Positions 34,912 to 44,715 are shown, numbered from the stretch's first letter. The stretch is DNA of 64,000 nucleotides from Parapedobacter luteus (GCF_900168055.1 NZ_FUYS01000006.1:62001-126000), one strand, 5' to 3'. A program made the numbers and translations. The notes: generated from the sequence alone by a model not told the origin.

Positions 34912-37032
34912 CTATTTAACTTGCCGATACACGTGAACGGCTCTGCCAACGATTTGCACCGTATCGCCAGCTTGATAAGTATCTCCGTCAGCGTCATCCG
35001 CTTCCAAAGCTGTATCAATCACCTTTTCCCATGCGCGGCCGTATTTCTTGTCTTTGGGCAACACAAAATCCAGCGGTTCATGGTAGGCATTGAAAATCAA
35101 GTAAAAGCTATCATCGATGATGCGCTCTCCTTTCTCACCAAGGGAGTGGATACCGTGGCCACTAAGGAATATCGCCAGCGAGCGGGCGAAGTCATGGTCC
35201 CAGTTTTCGTCTGGCATTTCCCGGCCGTCCGGCAGAAACCAGGCAATATCTTCCACGCCGATGCCCTTGATAGGCCGTCCGGTAAACCACTTCCGGCGGC
35301 AGAACACCGGATGCTTACGGCGGAGGGCGATGACTTTGCGGGTGAATTGCAGTAGTCTCTCATCCAGCTTGTCCCAATGGAACCATGAAATTTCGTTGTC
35401 TTGGCAATACGCATTATTATTCCCCTGTTGCGTCCGGCTCACCTCGTCGCCTGCCAACAGCATAGGCACGCCTTGCGATAGCAGGAGTGTCGTCAGGAAA
35501 TTGCGCTTCTGCCGCGCACGCAGCGCGTTGACCTCCACATCATCGGTCGGACCCTCAGCACCGCAGTTCCACGAGCGGTTGTGGCTCTCGCCATCGCGAT
35601 TGTCTTCGCCGTTCGCTTCATTATGCTTATCGTTGTAAGACACCAGGTCATTCAGTGTAAATCCGTCATGGGCGGTCACGAAATTGATGCTGGCTGTCGG
35701 CCGCCGGTAATCATCCTGATACAGGTCCGAGCTCCCCGTAAAGCGCTCCGCAAATTCAGATAGCGTACTTTCTGCGCCACGCCAGTAATCACGTACGCAA
35801 TCGCGGTATTTGCCATTCCATTCGGCCCATCCGGGCGGAAAATTACCCACTTGGTAACCCCCTTCGCCGAGGTCCCAAGGCTCAGCAATGAGCTTCACCT
35901 GCGAAATCACCGGGTCTTGGTGGATGATATCAAAAAAAGCACTCAAACGGTCCACTTCATGAAGCTCGCGTGCCAGCGTGGCCGCCAAATCAAAGCGGAA
36001 GCCGTCAACGTGCATTTCCGTGATCCAATACCGCAGGCTGTCCATAATCAGCCGTAAGACATTGGGCAGATTGACATTCAACGTGTTGCCGGTTCCGGTG
36101 TAATCCATGTAATACCGGCAATCGTCTGTTAACCGATAGTAGGCGGCGTTGTCAACGCCTTTGAAGCATAGCGTAGGCCCCAAGTGGTTGCCTTCCGCGG
36201 TGTGGTTGTATACCACATCTAAGATCACTTCGATGTTCGCGGCATGCAGTGCCTTGACCATATTTTTAAATTCTTGCACCTGCTCGCCCATGGTCCCGGA
36301 AGCCGCATAGCGCGCTTCAGGAGCAAAGAAACCGATAGAATTATACCCCCAGTAATTGGACAGGCCGTCCGCCTGCCGATCGTTGACAAACTGGTGCACC
36401 GGCATCAACTCAATGGCCGTAATGCCCAGTTCTTTGAGGTAGCGTACCGTTGCCGGATGACCCAGCCCGGCGTAGGTACCACGTAGTGCTTCGGGAACTT
36501 CCGGATTGAGCTTGGTCAATCCTTTTACATGGGCCTCATAGATGATGGTTTTATGGAAAGGAATATTGAGCTGCGTATCGCCCTCCCAATCGAATGCCGG
36601 ATCAATGACTACAGATTTGGGCACATAGGGTGCACTATCCACCTTGCTGAAGCTCAAATCACTATCAGGGTGGCCCACTTCATATCCCAGGTGCGCCTCA
36701 TGCATATTGACCACACCGGATACCGCTTTGGCGTACGGATCGAGCAGCAGCTTGTGCGGATTATACCGATGCCCAGCATGCGGGTCAAAAGGTCCGTGCA
36801 CGCGGTAGCCATACCGTTGGCCCGGCGGCAGGCCGGGAATGTAACCATGCCACACCTGATGGGTGCGTTCCGTGAGGGTGATACGTTCCTCACGGGCATC
36901 CACCGCATCGCCATCGAACAGGCAGAGCTGTACTTTTGTAGCATTTTCGGCAAAAAGGGAGAAGTTCACTCCTTCGCCATCCCATGTGGCTCCTAATGGA
37001 TAAGGTTTCCCCGGATAGATTGAGCGTTCCAT
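34912..37032 (-). CDS. glgX: Glycogen debranching enzyme GlgX
   Basis: A 706-residue GH13 isoamylase-type enzyme that removes alpha-1,6 branches from glycogen or limit dextrin. It begins at the ATG at 37032 ([20 protein letters not shown]); a TTG at 37068 is less likely. An N-terminal CBM48/E-set domain spans about 1-150. Catalytic residues are D348 ([11 protein letters not shown]), E384 (LIAEPWDLG) and D456 ([10 protein letters not shown]). The C-terminal beta domain is complete. It follows the TreY-MalQ gene with a gap of about 39 bp, so debranched chains would be passed directly to that enzyme pair. Confidence 0.94.
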   Translation of the reverse strand: MERSIYPGKPYPLGATWDGEGVNFSLFAENATKVQLCLFDGDAVDAREERITLTERTHQVWHGYIPGLPPGQRYGYRVHGPFDPHAGHRYNPHKLLLDPYAKAVSGVVNMHEAHLGYEVGHPDSDLSFSKVDSAPYVPKSVVIDPAFDWEGDTQLNIPFHKTIIYEAHVKGLTKLNPEVPEALRGTYAGLGHPATVRYLKELGITAIELMPVHQFVNDRQADGLSNYWGYNSIGFFAPEARYAASGTMGEQVQEFKNMVKALHAANIEVILDVVYNHTAEGNHLGPTLCFKGVDNAAYYRLTDDCRYYMDYTGTGNTLNVNLPNVLRLIMDSLRYWITEMHVDGFRFDLAATLARELHEVDRLSAFFDIIHQDPVISQVKLIAEPWDLGEGGYQVGNFPPGWAEWNGKYRDCVRDYWRGAESTLSEFAERFTGSSDLYQDDYRRPTASINFVTAHDGFTLNDLVSYNDKHNEANGEDNRDGESHNRSWNCGAEGPTDDVEVNALRARQKRNFLTTLLLSQGVPMLLAGDEVSRTQQGNNNAYCQDNEISWFHWDKLDERLLQFTRKVIALRRKHPVFCRRKWFTGRPIKGIGVEDIAWFLPDGREMPDENWDHDFARSLAIFLSGHGIHSLGEKGERIIDDSFYLIFNAYHEPLDFVLPKDKKYGRAWEKVIDTALEADDADGDTYQAGDTVQIVGRAVHVYRQVK

Positions 37033-37071
37033 AACCAGACAACTATAAAGTGATAGTTTTTGTTTCAAATA

Positions 37072-40000
37072 TTATCGGCCGTAGAGCTGCACCCACTCGC
37101 ACAGCTGCCGCTGCAAACGGGAGGTCAGCTGTTTGGCCTCCAGCCGCCACTGCCAATTAGCCTGCGGCGCAGCGGGCACGTTCATCCGGGCCTCGCCACC
37201 CAATCTCAGCAAGTCCTGCATCGGGATGAGGGCCAGTTGTGCCGGGGAAGCGTAAGCCATGCGGCACAGCACATCGCACGCCTGTTGCGGATTCAGGCGC
37301 CCCGTGCCGGCGTAAGCGCTCAACTGTGCCTTGCCTTCGGCCGGCAACTCATCACGATACCATCCCGCAGCTGTGTTGTTGTCATGCGTGCCGGTAAACA
37401 CCACATCGTTGGCAGCGTGGAGGTGAGGCGCATGGAGGTTTGTCCCCACATCATCGCCGAAGGCGAACTGCAGCACCTTCATGCCCGGGAGGCCCAGTCC
37501 GTCGCGCAGTTGGTAGATACCGTCATGGATATCGCCCAAATCTTCCGCGATGAAAAACAGCTCGCCTATTGCCTCCTTTACCGCATCGAAGAGCGCTGCT
37601 CCCGGTCCGACCCGCCATTTGCCCTGCTTGGCGCTATTGGCCCCTTTGGGAATTTCCCAATAGTCATGAAATGCCCTGAAGTGGTCGAGCCTCAGCAAAT
37701 CATACAACTCCATATTTTTGCGTATGCGCGCTATCCACCATCCATAGCCTTGCGCGGTATGGTTTTCCCAGCGGTAAACCGGCATACCCCAGGCTTGCCC
37801 GTCGGCGTTGAAATAATCCGGCGGTACACCCGCCGTGCCCACCATGCGACCACGGCTGTCCAGACTGAACAGTTCGGGATGTGCCCATACATCCGCCGCA
37901 TCGTGGTTGATATAGAACGGCAGATCCCCTATCAGCCTGATACCGGCTTGGTGGCAATGCGCCTTCAAGCGCTGCCATTGCCTATAAAACTGATATTGTA
38001 GCCACTTCACCTGCTGGCGTGCAAGTGCATGCTTACTTCGGAATGTGGCTATCGCCTGTTGTTCCCGGTTGCGGTACGCCCGTGGCCAGGCATACCAGGG
38101 TTTGCCTTGGTGAAGCTCGCGGAGCATCACGTAGTCCGCATAGTCGTCCAGCCAGTCGGCCTCACGTGCACAAAAGTCGCCGAAACCCGGCTCCTCCTTG
38201 CCATTCCATTGCTGCATATAGTTGCGGAACGCCTTGCCCAAGAAAACATGCTTCAACGCTTCGGCATTCGCATAATCCACACGGGCAGATACGGAACGGC
38301 GGTTGACCGCCAATTCACTTTCGGTAATCCAGCCTTGCCTCCCGAATTCATCAAGGCTCAGCAGCAGCGTATTGCCGGCCATCGCCGATCGGGTACTATA
38401 GGGCGAATACCCCACGCCCTCGTCCGTCGGGTTATGAGGAAGCATCAGCCAATAGCGTTGCCGCGCCCCACGCAGGAAATCGGCAAACCGATGAGCCTCG
38501 GGGCCCAGATCGCCAGCCCCATAGGGCCCTGGAAGCGAAAACAGCGGCAGCAGCACGCCGGCACCACGCTTGCTTTCGCGCGGTATATCCGAAGCTGTCC
38601 ACACCCCCACCGGCAACCGCCGGAAGGCATCAGCAAGCCGCAAAGCACCTTCTACCTCATAAGTCTCACCCGTGATGGCATGCCGCCATTTTTGCGGAGC
38701 ACCTTCGGGTAGTTGTATCCGTGTATTGCCCCAATCGATTTGTTTTGCGCTATAGGTGCCGGAAACCATTGTCTCCCGCAAATGAAGTGGGACGGCCACC
38801 AGCAACCATTCATTGCCCTGCCGCCGTACAAACGAAAGTACATGGTCGCGTCGTCTGCCAGCCGCTGTCACTGGTTCATAGCTGCCTGTCCCGAAGAGTG
38901 TCTTATGCGACAGCCGCAGCTGTGCCAGACGCTCGGTGACGGCATATTTCAACAGTCCGCTGTAGCGATCTGCCCACCATTCATCCACCATGGCTGTTCC
39001 CTGCCGTTCCGCTCGCAACTTCTGCTGCCATTTGCGCCGCATATCAAAATCCACGGCGCGGCGATTGTCCGGATCCACAAACGACAGATCCCATCCCTCA
39101 CAGCCCTGATAGATGTCAGGTATCCCTGGGCACGTAAACTTAAGCACTATCTGCACAAGCGAATTGACGATAGCTACATCTGCCCATTGCGCATGCAGCG
39201 CACGAAACTCCTGGTAGAAAGGCGTGCCCGGCCGCAATATGCGCCGGATAAAACGGACGGTTGCCGACTCATACGTTTGATTGGGGTTCGTCCAGTCGGT
39301 ATATCGTTTTGCCTCACGCAGTGCTTTGGTTAGGTAAGCCTCCAATCGCTCGCGGTACCCTTTGATCGGCTGGCCCGGCATCGGGAATGTTCCCCACAGC
39401 GTTTGATAGCAAAAATATTCATCGTTTACATCCGGCATCCCCTCGGTTTTATAGGGTGCGTTCAAACGCATCCACGCCTTTACCGTCGCCGTCCAGACGC
39501 GCGGGAATGCCGTGATGGTTTGCAATCGTGCCCTTACATCTTCGCCACGCTTGGTATCGTGCGTTGCCGTCGCGTTCAATGCATCCGGGTACTGCATGGC
39601 GCGCTCTTGCATAAACCGGTGGAAGTCGGCCACAGCAACGCTGTACATCGCAGGCGTACCGCCTACCTCATTTGCGCCGATATAACGGTGGTACCTGTAC
39701 ATGAGCGTATCTTCGAGCCCCTTGGCCATAAGTGCACCGGTAAGCTGCATGCACCGCTGGTAAAATGTGGTCATATCCTTAACCCGCCGTTTGGTACCGG
39801 ATAAAAAAGCCGGGACCAGCTGGCTTTCCAAAAAACTCAGCGCCTCCCGCAATTGCGGTTCGCTTGCGGCGGCTTGCTGCAACGTATGCCGTACCGCGTC
39901 CGCTTCCGGCTCACTCAGCGGAAACGTGCGCCCATACCAACGGTACACTGGGCAGTGAACCACAAATGACGCCAAAGCTACCTTAAGCGCAGGCTCATCC

Positions 40001-41154
40001 ACGTTTCCTGGCAGCTCACTGCCGTTCAGTATCCCATCGCGGAAAAAATGAAACAAGTTGTCCAGCTCACCCGCCATCGCGTCATGCAACTGTTTGCGCT
40101 TTACCTCGTGCAGCAGCTGCGATGGGGGTGTCTGCCCTACCAGCTTATCATAAAAACGTGACATCCGGCGTTCGCTGCTGCCATCGGCCAGCAAGCCGTT
40201 GACCATAGCCAGGAATTCATAGCCCGTGGCGCCCTGTATGGGCCAGTGGCTGGGGAGCGCCTCATCCTGCTGAAGAATTTTTTCGACCACCAGGTAAATA
40301 TCTTCACCCACCAGTTGCCGCAGCCGGAGCAGGTAGCCCGTCGGGTCAGCCAGACCATCCACATGATCAATACGCAGCCCGGTAAATACGCCATCCTTTA
40401 CCAGCTTGGCCAACAGCCTGTGCGTGGCTTGAAACACGCGGTGATCCTGCACATTCACCGCAATGAGGCCATTCACCGTAAAAAACCGTCGGTAATTAAT
40501 CCGATGCTCCGTTTCCTGCCAGTGGCATGGCTCATAATACTGGCAGGCGATCACTTTACGGATAAGCGACTCCTGCCATTCAGGGGGCAGATTGCCGTCC
40601 TGCCCAAGGTGCGGGCGGATAAGTGCCTGTCCGGCTGCATTAATGGGCCATTGCTGTCCGTTGTGGTCAAAGACCAGCTTGTTGCCTATGGCTTGCACCT
40701 TCAGGCGGCCCGCAGCAATCACGTCATCCAGCGGCGCATCAAGAAATGGCAGCATCAGGCGGCCCGAAAAATAGTCCGGAAACGCTATCGGCGTATCGAA
40801 AAAGCGGCTAAACCGCGAGTCGGATCCATTTTCCAGTACATCCCAAAGCCAAGCATTGCCGGGATGAAAGGCCATATGGTTGGGCACAATATCCTGTATC
40901 CAGCCGATACCTGCAGCCGCAAGTTGCTTAGCCACATTCTTCAATTGTTCGAGTGTACCGATTTCCGGATTGATTTGCAGGGGATTTGTCTGGTCATACC
41001 CGTGCGTGCTGTCCGGCACAGCCTCGAAAACCGGTGATGCATACACCGCACCGATGCCCAGGTGCTGGAGGTAAGGAATCAACCGCTCCAAATCCGAAAG
41101 CGTGAAGTCCTTATTTAGTTGAATCCGATAAGTCGTAGCAGGTACATTCTCCAT
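37072..41154 (-). CDS. treY-malQ: Malto-oligosyltrehalose synthase fused to 4-alpha-glucanotransferase
   Basis: A 1360-residue fusion from the ATG at 41154 (MENVPATTYRIQLNKDFTLS); an upstream TTG extension is rejected. Residues 1 to about 855 are a full TreY: D263 in LRIDHVDGLADP, E291 in VVEKILQQDE and D533 in THDTKRGEDVRARL. Residues about 861-1360 are a full MalQ (GH77): KRGAGVLLPLFSLPGPYGAG at its start, D1157 in RLDHFRAFHDY, E1204 in IAEDLG and D1258 in GTHDNNTAAGW. The linker is under about 10 residues. No internal stop or frameshift is seen. The reaction set would shuffle alpha-glucan chains and isomerise the reducing end to trehalose, which TreZ then releases. GlgX follows 39 bp downstream. 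Confidence 0.95.
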   Translation of the reverse strand: MENVPATTYRIQLNKDFTLSDLERLIPYLQHLGIGAVYASPVFEAVPDSTHGYDQTNPLQINPEIGTLEQLKNVAKQLAAAGIGWIQDIVPNHMAFHPGNAWLWDVLENGSDSRFSRFFDTPIAFPDYFSGRLMLPFLDAPLDDVIAAGRLKVQAIGNKLVFDHNGQQWPINAAGQALIRPHLGQDGNLPPEWQESLIRKVIACQYYEPCHWQETEHRINYRRFFTVNGLIAVNVQDHRVFQATHRLLAKLVKDGVFTGLRIDHVDGLADPTGYLLRLRQLVGEDIYLVVEKILQQDEALPSHWPIQGATGYEFLAMVNGLLADGSSERRMSRFYDKLVGQTPPSQLLHEVKRKQLHDAMAGELDNLFHFFRDGILNGSELPGNVDEPALKVALASFVVHCPVYRWYGRTFPLSEPEADAVRHTLQQAAASEPQLREALSFLESQLVPAFLSGTKRRVKDMTTFYQRCMQLTGALMAKGLEDTLMYRYHRYIGANEVGGTPAMYSVAVADFHRFMQERAMQYPDALNATATHDTKRGEDVRARLQTITAFPRVWTATVKAWMRLNAPYKTEGMPDVNDEYFCYQTLWGTFPMPGQPIKGYRERLEAYLTKALREAKRYTDWTNPNQTYESATVRFIRRILRPGTPFYQEFRALHAQWADVAIVNSLVQIVLKFTCPGIPDIYQGCEGWDLSFVDPDNRRAVDFDMRRKWQQKLRAERQGTAMVDEWWADRYSGLLKYAVTERLAQLRLSHKTLFGTGSYEPVTAAGRRRDHVLSFVRRQGNEWLLVAVPLHLRETMVSGTYSAKQIDWGNTRIQLPEGAPQKWRHAITGETYEVEGALRLADAFRRLPVGVWTASDIPRESKRGAGVLLPLFSLPGPYGAGDLGPEAHRFADFLRGARQRYWLMLPHNPTDEGVGYSPYSTRSAMAGNTLLLSLDEFGRQGWITESELAVNRRSVSARVDYANAEALKHVFLGKAFRNYMQQWNGKEEPGFGDFCAREADWLDDYADYVMLRELHQGKPWYAWPRAYRNREQQAIATFRSKHALARQQVKWLQYQFYRQWQRLKAHCHQAGIRLIGDLPFYINHDAADVWAHPELFSLDSRGRMVGTAGVPPDYFNADGQAWGMPVYRWENHTAQGYGWWIARIRKNMELYDLLRLDHFRAFHDYWEIPKGANSAKQGKWRVGPGAALFDAVKEAIGELFFIAEDLGDIHDGIYQLRDGLGLPGMKVLQFAFGDDVGTNLHAPHLHAANDVVFTGTHDNNTAAGWYRDELPAEGKAQLSAYAGTGRLNPQQACDVLCRMAYASPAQLALIPMQDLLRLGGEARMNVPAAPQANWQWRLEAKQLTSRLQRQLCEWVQLYGR

Positions 41155-41160
41155 AAGTAA

Positions 41161-41172
41161 TGGGTTAACCCA
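41161..41172. promoter_or_regulatory. Perfect 12-bp palindrome next to the treY-malQ start
   Basis: TGGGTTAACCCA ends 6 bp from the ATG at 41154, where it could mask translation initiation or serve as an operator. It is seen once; no regulator gene for it is obvious nearby. Confidence 0.5.
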
Positions 41173-41279
41173 CCAATCCGATGATTGTTCGGAATAGTTT
41201 TTTAAAAAAAGTACGATTTTTTGTATCCGATAATCAAACAAAATGACCCACCCCGTGTTGGCCAAAGAAAGGGAGTACC

Positions 41280-41540
41280 ATGAAGACGCTTGACAGGCAC
41301 CAACTTGAACTGATGGGATTCAATCCACCTGAAGGCCCTTGTTTCGCCAACGGCCGTTTACTTCGCTTTTTTATCCTGCGCAGCAAACCCTGGCTTGGTG
41401 TGGAAGAATATTTACCGGCGGCAGGCGATGCCAAGGAAGAGGGTGACAGCGAAGTGTATGCTGTCAATTACGGTACCCACCGCGTAGAACCTATTCACAC
41501 ACTGGAAGACCTACAGCATTTTCTTTATCAACAATATTAA
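41280..41540 (+). CDS. Small conserved-looking protein, unrecognised
   Basis: An 86-residue soluble protein (RHQLELMGFNPPEGPCFANG, LRSKPWLGVEEYLPAAGDAK, VEPIHTLEDLQHFLYQQY) with protein-like composition and no membrane segment. It is divergent from treY-malQ and its last 50 bp overlap the 3' end of the alcohol dehydrogenase on the other strand. Function unknown. Confidence 0.65.
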   Translation: MKTLDRHQLELMGFNPPEGPCFANGRLLRFFILRSKPWLGVEEYLPAAGDAKEEGDSEVYAVNYGTHRVEPIHTLEDLQHFLYQQY

Positions 41541-42747
41541 TCAAACTCGGTGCGCCAGCGATATGTTCTGTTGCCTGCTGTGGCATAATCACTGCGCGCA
41601 TACAACCATCTGTCCGCCCATTGAACAGTTCGTAGGCCTTTGGTCCATCACGGAGTGGGGTGGGGTGGGTAAGCATAAAAGCGGGATCTATTCTTCCTTC
41701 GCGGATAAGTTCAAACAACAGGGGCACATAACGTTGGCCATGCATCTGGCCACCACGCATGGTCAACCCCTTATTCAAGAAGAGTCCCAGAGGTATCTTA
41801 TCCGCAAAGCCGGCATACACCCCTACTACGGACACGGTGCCTCCTTTTCGGCAAGCCGCAATCGCCTGTCGCAGCACGGCAGGCCTATCGGTCTCCAATT
41901 TTAAAAACTGCTTGGTCCGGTCATAGTAATGTTCTATGCCCGTACTGTTGGCCTCCATACCCACAGCGTCAATGCAACAATCCGGCCCTCTGCCGCCAGT
42001 AGATTCCTTGAGCACATCCAGTACATCGGCATCCCGGTAGTTGATCACTTCTGCTTTGCTATGGGTAGCTGCTGCTGCCAGCCGGTAGTCAACGCTGTCA
42101 ATGGCGATGACGCGCTCCGCCCCGAGGTGATAGGCCGCCTGGATGGCCATCTGCCCAACACCCCCGGCGCCCCATACCGCTACGACATCGCCTGGCTTAA
42201 TGTCCGCCATCTCTGCGGCCATGTAGCCGGTGGGTACACCATCAGACACAAATACGGCCTTCTCGTCTGGTATGTCATCCGGTATTTTAAATGCGCCGTG
42301 GTCTGCAAAGGGCACCCGGATGTACTCGGCATGGCTGCCAGCATAGCCGCCAAAAAGGTGCGAATAGCCAAAAATGCCTGCGGTCGGATACTGGAATACT
42401 TTCTTTTGCAGGATGCCATTGGGGTTGGAATTGTCACAAAGCGACCACAGTTCATCCTTGCAGTATTCGCACTCCCCGCAGCCGATGATAGACACCACCA
42501 CTACGCGGTCGCCCACTGCCAACTGGCGCACCTCGGGTCCCACCTCGACAATCTCTCCGATAAACTCGTGCCCCAGAATATCCCCCGCTTGCATTGAAGG
42601 AACGAACCCGTTGATTAAGTGCAGGTCAGAGCCGCATACGGAACTCATTGTCACTTTCACGATAGCGTCCCGCTCATTCAGTATTTTAGGGTCGTCGACC
42701 TTTTCAACTTTTAGGTCCTTGACCCCATTCCAACACAGTGCTTTCAT
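41491..42747 (-). CDS. Zinc-dependent alcohol dehydrogenase, formaldehyde-dehydrogenase-like
   Basis: A 418-residue medium-chain dehydrogenase. Catalytic zinc ligands are C38 (SSVCGSDLH), H60 and E61 (LGHEFIGEI). The structural zinc loop is C90, C93, C96 and C104 (GCGECEYCKDELWSLC). The Rossmann motif is WGAGGVGQMA. The large insert after CCIDAVGMEA is typical of glutathione-independent formaldehyde dehydrogenase relatives. The C-terminus runs about 25 residues past the usual VIMP end into the overlap with the gene at 41280. It starts 6 bp after the SRPBCC gene, in a DUF4142-SRPBCC-ADH operon. Confidence 0.92.
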   Translation of the reverse strand: MKALCWNGVKDLKVEKVDDPKILNERDAIVKVTMSSVCGSDLHLINGFVPSMQAGDILGHEFIGEIVEVGPEVRQLAVGDRVVVVSIIGCGECEYCKDELWSLCDNSNPNGILQKKVFQYPTAGIFGYSHLFGGYAGSHAEYIRVPFADHGAFKIPDDIPDEKAVFVSDGVPTGYMAAEMADIKPGDVVAVWGAGGVGQMAIQAAYHLGAERVIAIDSVDYRLAAAATHSKAEVINYRDADVLDVLKESTGGRGPDCCIDAVGMEANSTGIEHYYDRTKQFLKLETDRPAVLRQAIAACRKGGTVSVVGVYAGFADKIPLGLFLNKGLTMRGGQMHGQRYVPLLFELIREGRIDPAFMLTHPTPLRDGPKAYELFNGRTDGCMRAVIMPQQATEHIAGAPSLINIVDKENAVGLPVCE

Positions 42748-42753
42748 AACAGC

Positions 42754-43455
42754 TTATATCAGTTTCAGTTTTCCGGTTCGCTTTCCGGCAGGCTGTCCAT
42801 CAGTGGTAGGTATTTCGCCAGCCTCCATTACGCGTTTAAAGTTGTAAATTTCATTTTCGATCACGCCTTTGAAAAGCGGGTTCAGCAATTTTGCCGCCGC
42901 GGTGCCTAGTCCGCCAGCAGGCGGGTGGTAACTAAAAATCACCCGCATCTCCGTGCCTCGTCTGGGGGCATCATAAAATTGTACTTTTCCGGCGTTTTTG
43001 ACAGGCGATCCGTTGATGGATTGCCAGCCGATCAATTCATTAGGCTCATCTTTGACAATTTCGGCATCCCACTCGATTTTGCCGCCCATGCCCGGCATCT
43101 CGGCAATCCAGTGGGAACGCCGTTCGTCTATCTCCGCCACCTCGTGCAGGTGGGGCATAAATGAAGGAAGGTTGGCCAGCGCCCGCCAATAGCGGTACAC
43201 TTCTTCCCTGGGCTTATTCACGGTCATGACTGCTTTGACGTTGATGGCAGGGTTGTGGATGTCCTTTTTGCCCAGCCACCGACTGATTGGGCAATAGCCC
43301 AGCCCACCACGAACAAACAGGTACCCGCTGGCCAGGAGTGCTGGTACCGATTGGTAGCGTAGATTTTTAAGGCCGTTATACCCCAAGTAGGCACCGAGCG
43401 CAATGGAAACGATGCGCTCGGTTGTGCCTACATTTTTCACGATTTTCCTACTCAT
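42754..43455 (-). CDS. Membrane-anchored SRPBCC (START-like) protein
   Basis: A 233-residue protein from the ATG at 43455 (MSRKIVKNVGTTERIVSIAL). Residues 5-75 form a DUF2892-type membrane hairpin (ALGAYLGYNGL, then GYCPISRWLGKKD). Residues about 80-215 are a polyketide-cyclase/START-like SRPBCC domain (VMTVNKPREEVYRYWRALAN, LPSFMPHLHEV, VIFSYHPPAGG). An upstream ATG at 43479 would overlap the preceding gene by 20 bp and is less likely. Similar proteins recur in stress regions next to catalase and DUF4142 genes. The ligand is unknown. Confidence 0.85.
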   Translation of the reverse strand: MSRKIVKNVGTTERIVSIALGAYLGYNGLKNLRYQSVPALLASGYLFVRGGLGYCPISRWLGKKDIHNPAINVKAVMTVNKPREEVYRYWRALANLPSFMPHLHEVAEIDERRSHWIAEMPGMGGKIEWDAEIVKDEPNELIGWQSINGSPVKNAGKVQFYDAPRRGTEMRVIFSYHPPAGGLGTAAAKLLNPLFKGVIENEIYNFKRVMEAGEIPTTDGQPAGKRTGKLKLI

Positions 43456-43459
43456 GATT

Positions 43460-43987
43460 TTACGGATTGATCTGCGCATTCAACGCACGCGCGTCCTCCA
43501 GATGTGCCCGCAATGTCGGCAGCTTGCCTGCGGCCCATTCCCTCAACTCTTCATCCAGCACCCCTTCCGGACCGGAGGCACGCTCAAACAACGAGACGGC
43601 CTCTTCATGGGAGATCACCATCTTCCGTGCAAACTCCTGGTCGAATGCCGCGCCTTCGAGTACCATCAAGTCTTCCAGCATTTCGCGCTCTTTTTCTAAT
43701 AAGTCGTTCGGCATATTCCAGCCTTTAGCGGTTGCCAACGCCGCGAGCTCTGTACCTGCCATGCCGTGGTCCATCACCATATGGTTGCCATATTCAATGA
43801 CGCGGTCATCAGCTCCCTGTTCACCAGCCAGTTCTCCCGCCTCTATCTCGAAGCGATTGCTACTTGCCGCAAGCGTCACAAACTCCTGATTTTGCATGCG
43901 GTCTACCCTATCATCGTCGTCATCATCACAGGCTCCCGCTAATAGGACACATGGCATCACTAGCCACAACAAGTTGATCTTCTTCAT
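43460..43987 (-). CDS. DUF4142 lipoprotein
   Basis: A 175-residue envelope protein starting at the ATG at 43987, chosen over an in-frame ATG at 44011 because an AAGGAG sits about 9 bp upstream of it. The signal LLWLVMPCVLLAGAC ends in a lipobox cysteine followed by a run of aspartates. The DUF4142 domain is a ferritin-like four-helix bundle: FVTLAASSNRFEIEAGELA, VIEYGNHMVMDHGMAGTELA, and FDQEFARKMVISHEEAVSLF. The HMVMDH and MVISHEE histidines are the family signature. First gene of a leftward operon with the SRPBCC and ADH genes. Confidence 0.9.
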   Translation of the reverse strand: MKKINLLWLVMPCVLLAGACDDDDDDRVDRMQNQEFVTLAASSNRFEIEAGELAGEQGADDRVIEYGNHMVMDHGMAGTELAALATAKGWNMPNDLLEKEREMLEDLMVLEGAAFDQEFARKMVISHEEAVSLFERASGPEGVLDEELREWAAGKLPTLRAHLEDARALNAQINP

Positions 43988-44306
43988 TTGTTTTTTCTCC
44001 TTCTTCTTCATGTGTTTTATCTTTAATGATATTTCCGTTTACTGCCGTTTACGTTGCCAAGTCCGTTCCAAAGCTGTTTTCCGGCACAATGCCAGCCATT
44101 AGCTACACCATAGCTGGTTGTCGGGGCGAGTGCCACGGTTGTGATGTAAACGGATATGGAACGCACTTCTTCAAAAGCAAACAAGCGGTCGCTGATTTAG
44201 GACACTAACATGCGTCGCAGCCGCCTGGGCTTCCTGCGTTAATTTGGCGTGAATTTTTCGTTACCCACTGCATATAAAAATAAGTGTTGTACTAAACAAA
44301 AAGATT
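43988..44306. other. Divergent intergenic region between the DUF4142 and SPW genes
   Basis: About 319 bp without a gene. It holds a tandem CCGTTTAC pair at 44035-44052 (10-bp period) and an inverted copy GTAAACGG at 44146-44153. The sequence TAAACGGATAT at 44147-44157 also occurs in the palindrome cluster upstream of ssb. These are candidate operator sites. No clean -33/-7 promoter is seen. Confidence 0.5.
44035..44052. promoter_or_regulatory. Tandem CCGTTTAC repeat
   Basis: Two exact 8-bp copies whose starts are 10 bp apart, placing both on the same face of the helix, 48-65 bp upstream of the DUF4142 start. This spacing suits cooperative binding by a transcription factor; the factor is unknown. 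Confidence 0.45.
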
Positions 44307-44711
44307 ATGAGATTCATTGGCCGAAGATTTCATGCCGTATTGGATTATATGGCAGGATTACTACTGATTGCAGCCCCTTGGCTGTTTGGGTTTACGTCCA
44401 TCGCGGCAGCAACTTGGGTGGCCGTCATCATCGGGGTGGCGATTATCGGGATGTCGCTATTCACCGACTATGAGGGAGGCGTGGTGAAGGAAATTCCAAT
44501 GTCAACCCACTTGGCGATAGACGTTTTTGCCGGATTAGTGCTTGCTGCTTCGCCCTGGCTATTCGGGTTTGCCGACCAGTTTTACGGGCCTCACCTCATC
44601 TTGGGAATTTTGGAAGCTGGTGCTGGATTGTTTACGGTATCGGCGTCACAGCATGCCCAGCCCCGGAGGCCAGGTCGCCAGGGTAGCGCACTGCGGGGAA
44701 CTACTCATTGA
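44307..44711 (+). CDS. SPW repeat membrane protein, second copy
   Basis: A 134-residue membrane protein paralogous to 34431-34820. It shares RFIGRRFHAVLDYMAG, APWLFGFTS (first SPW motif degenerated to APW), GMSLFTDYEGGVVKEIPMST and LAASPWLFGFADQF. The C-terminus (PRRPGRQGSALRGTTH) is basic and differs from the first copy. Function unknown. Confidence 0.9.
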   Translation: MRFIGRRFHAVLDYMAGLLLIAAPWLFGFTSIAAATWVAVIIGVAIIGMSLFTDYEGGVVKEIPMSTHLAIDVFAGLVLAASPWLFGFADQFYGPHLILGILEAGAGLFTVSASQHAQPRRPGRQGSALRGTTH

Positions 44712-44715
44712 TGCC

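Noticed and set aside
37060-38001. Long open frame (313 codons) antisense to treY-malQ
   Set aside because: It lies wholly opposite the MalQ half, which has complete catalytic motifs; its translation shows no domain and it reflects the codon bias of the real gene.
40246-41037. 263-codon frame antisense to the TreY half
   Set aside because: Opposite strand of a clearly conserved enzyme; no protein-like motifs.
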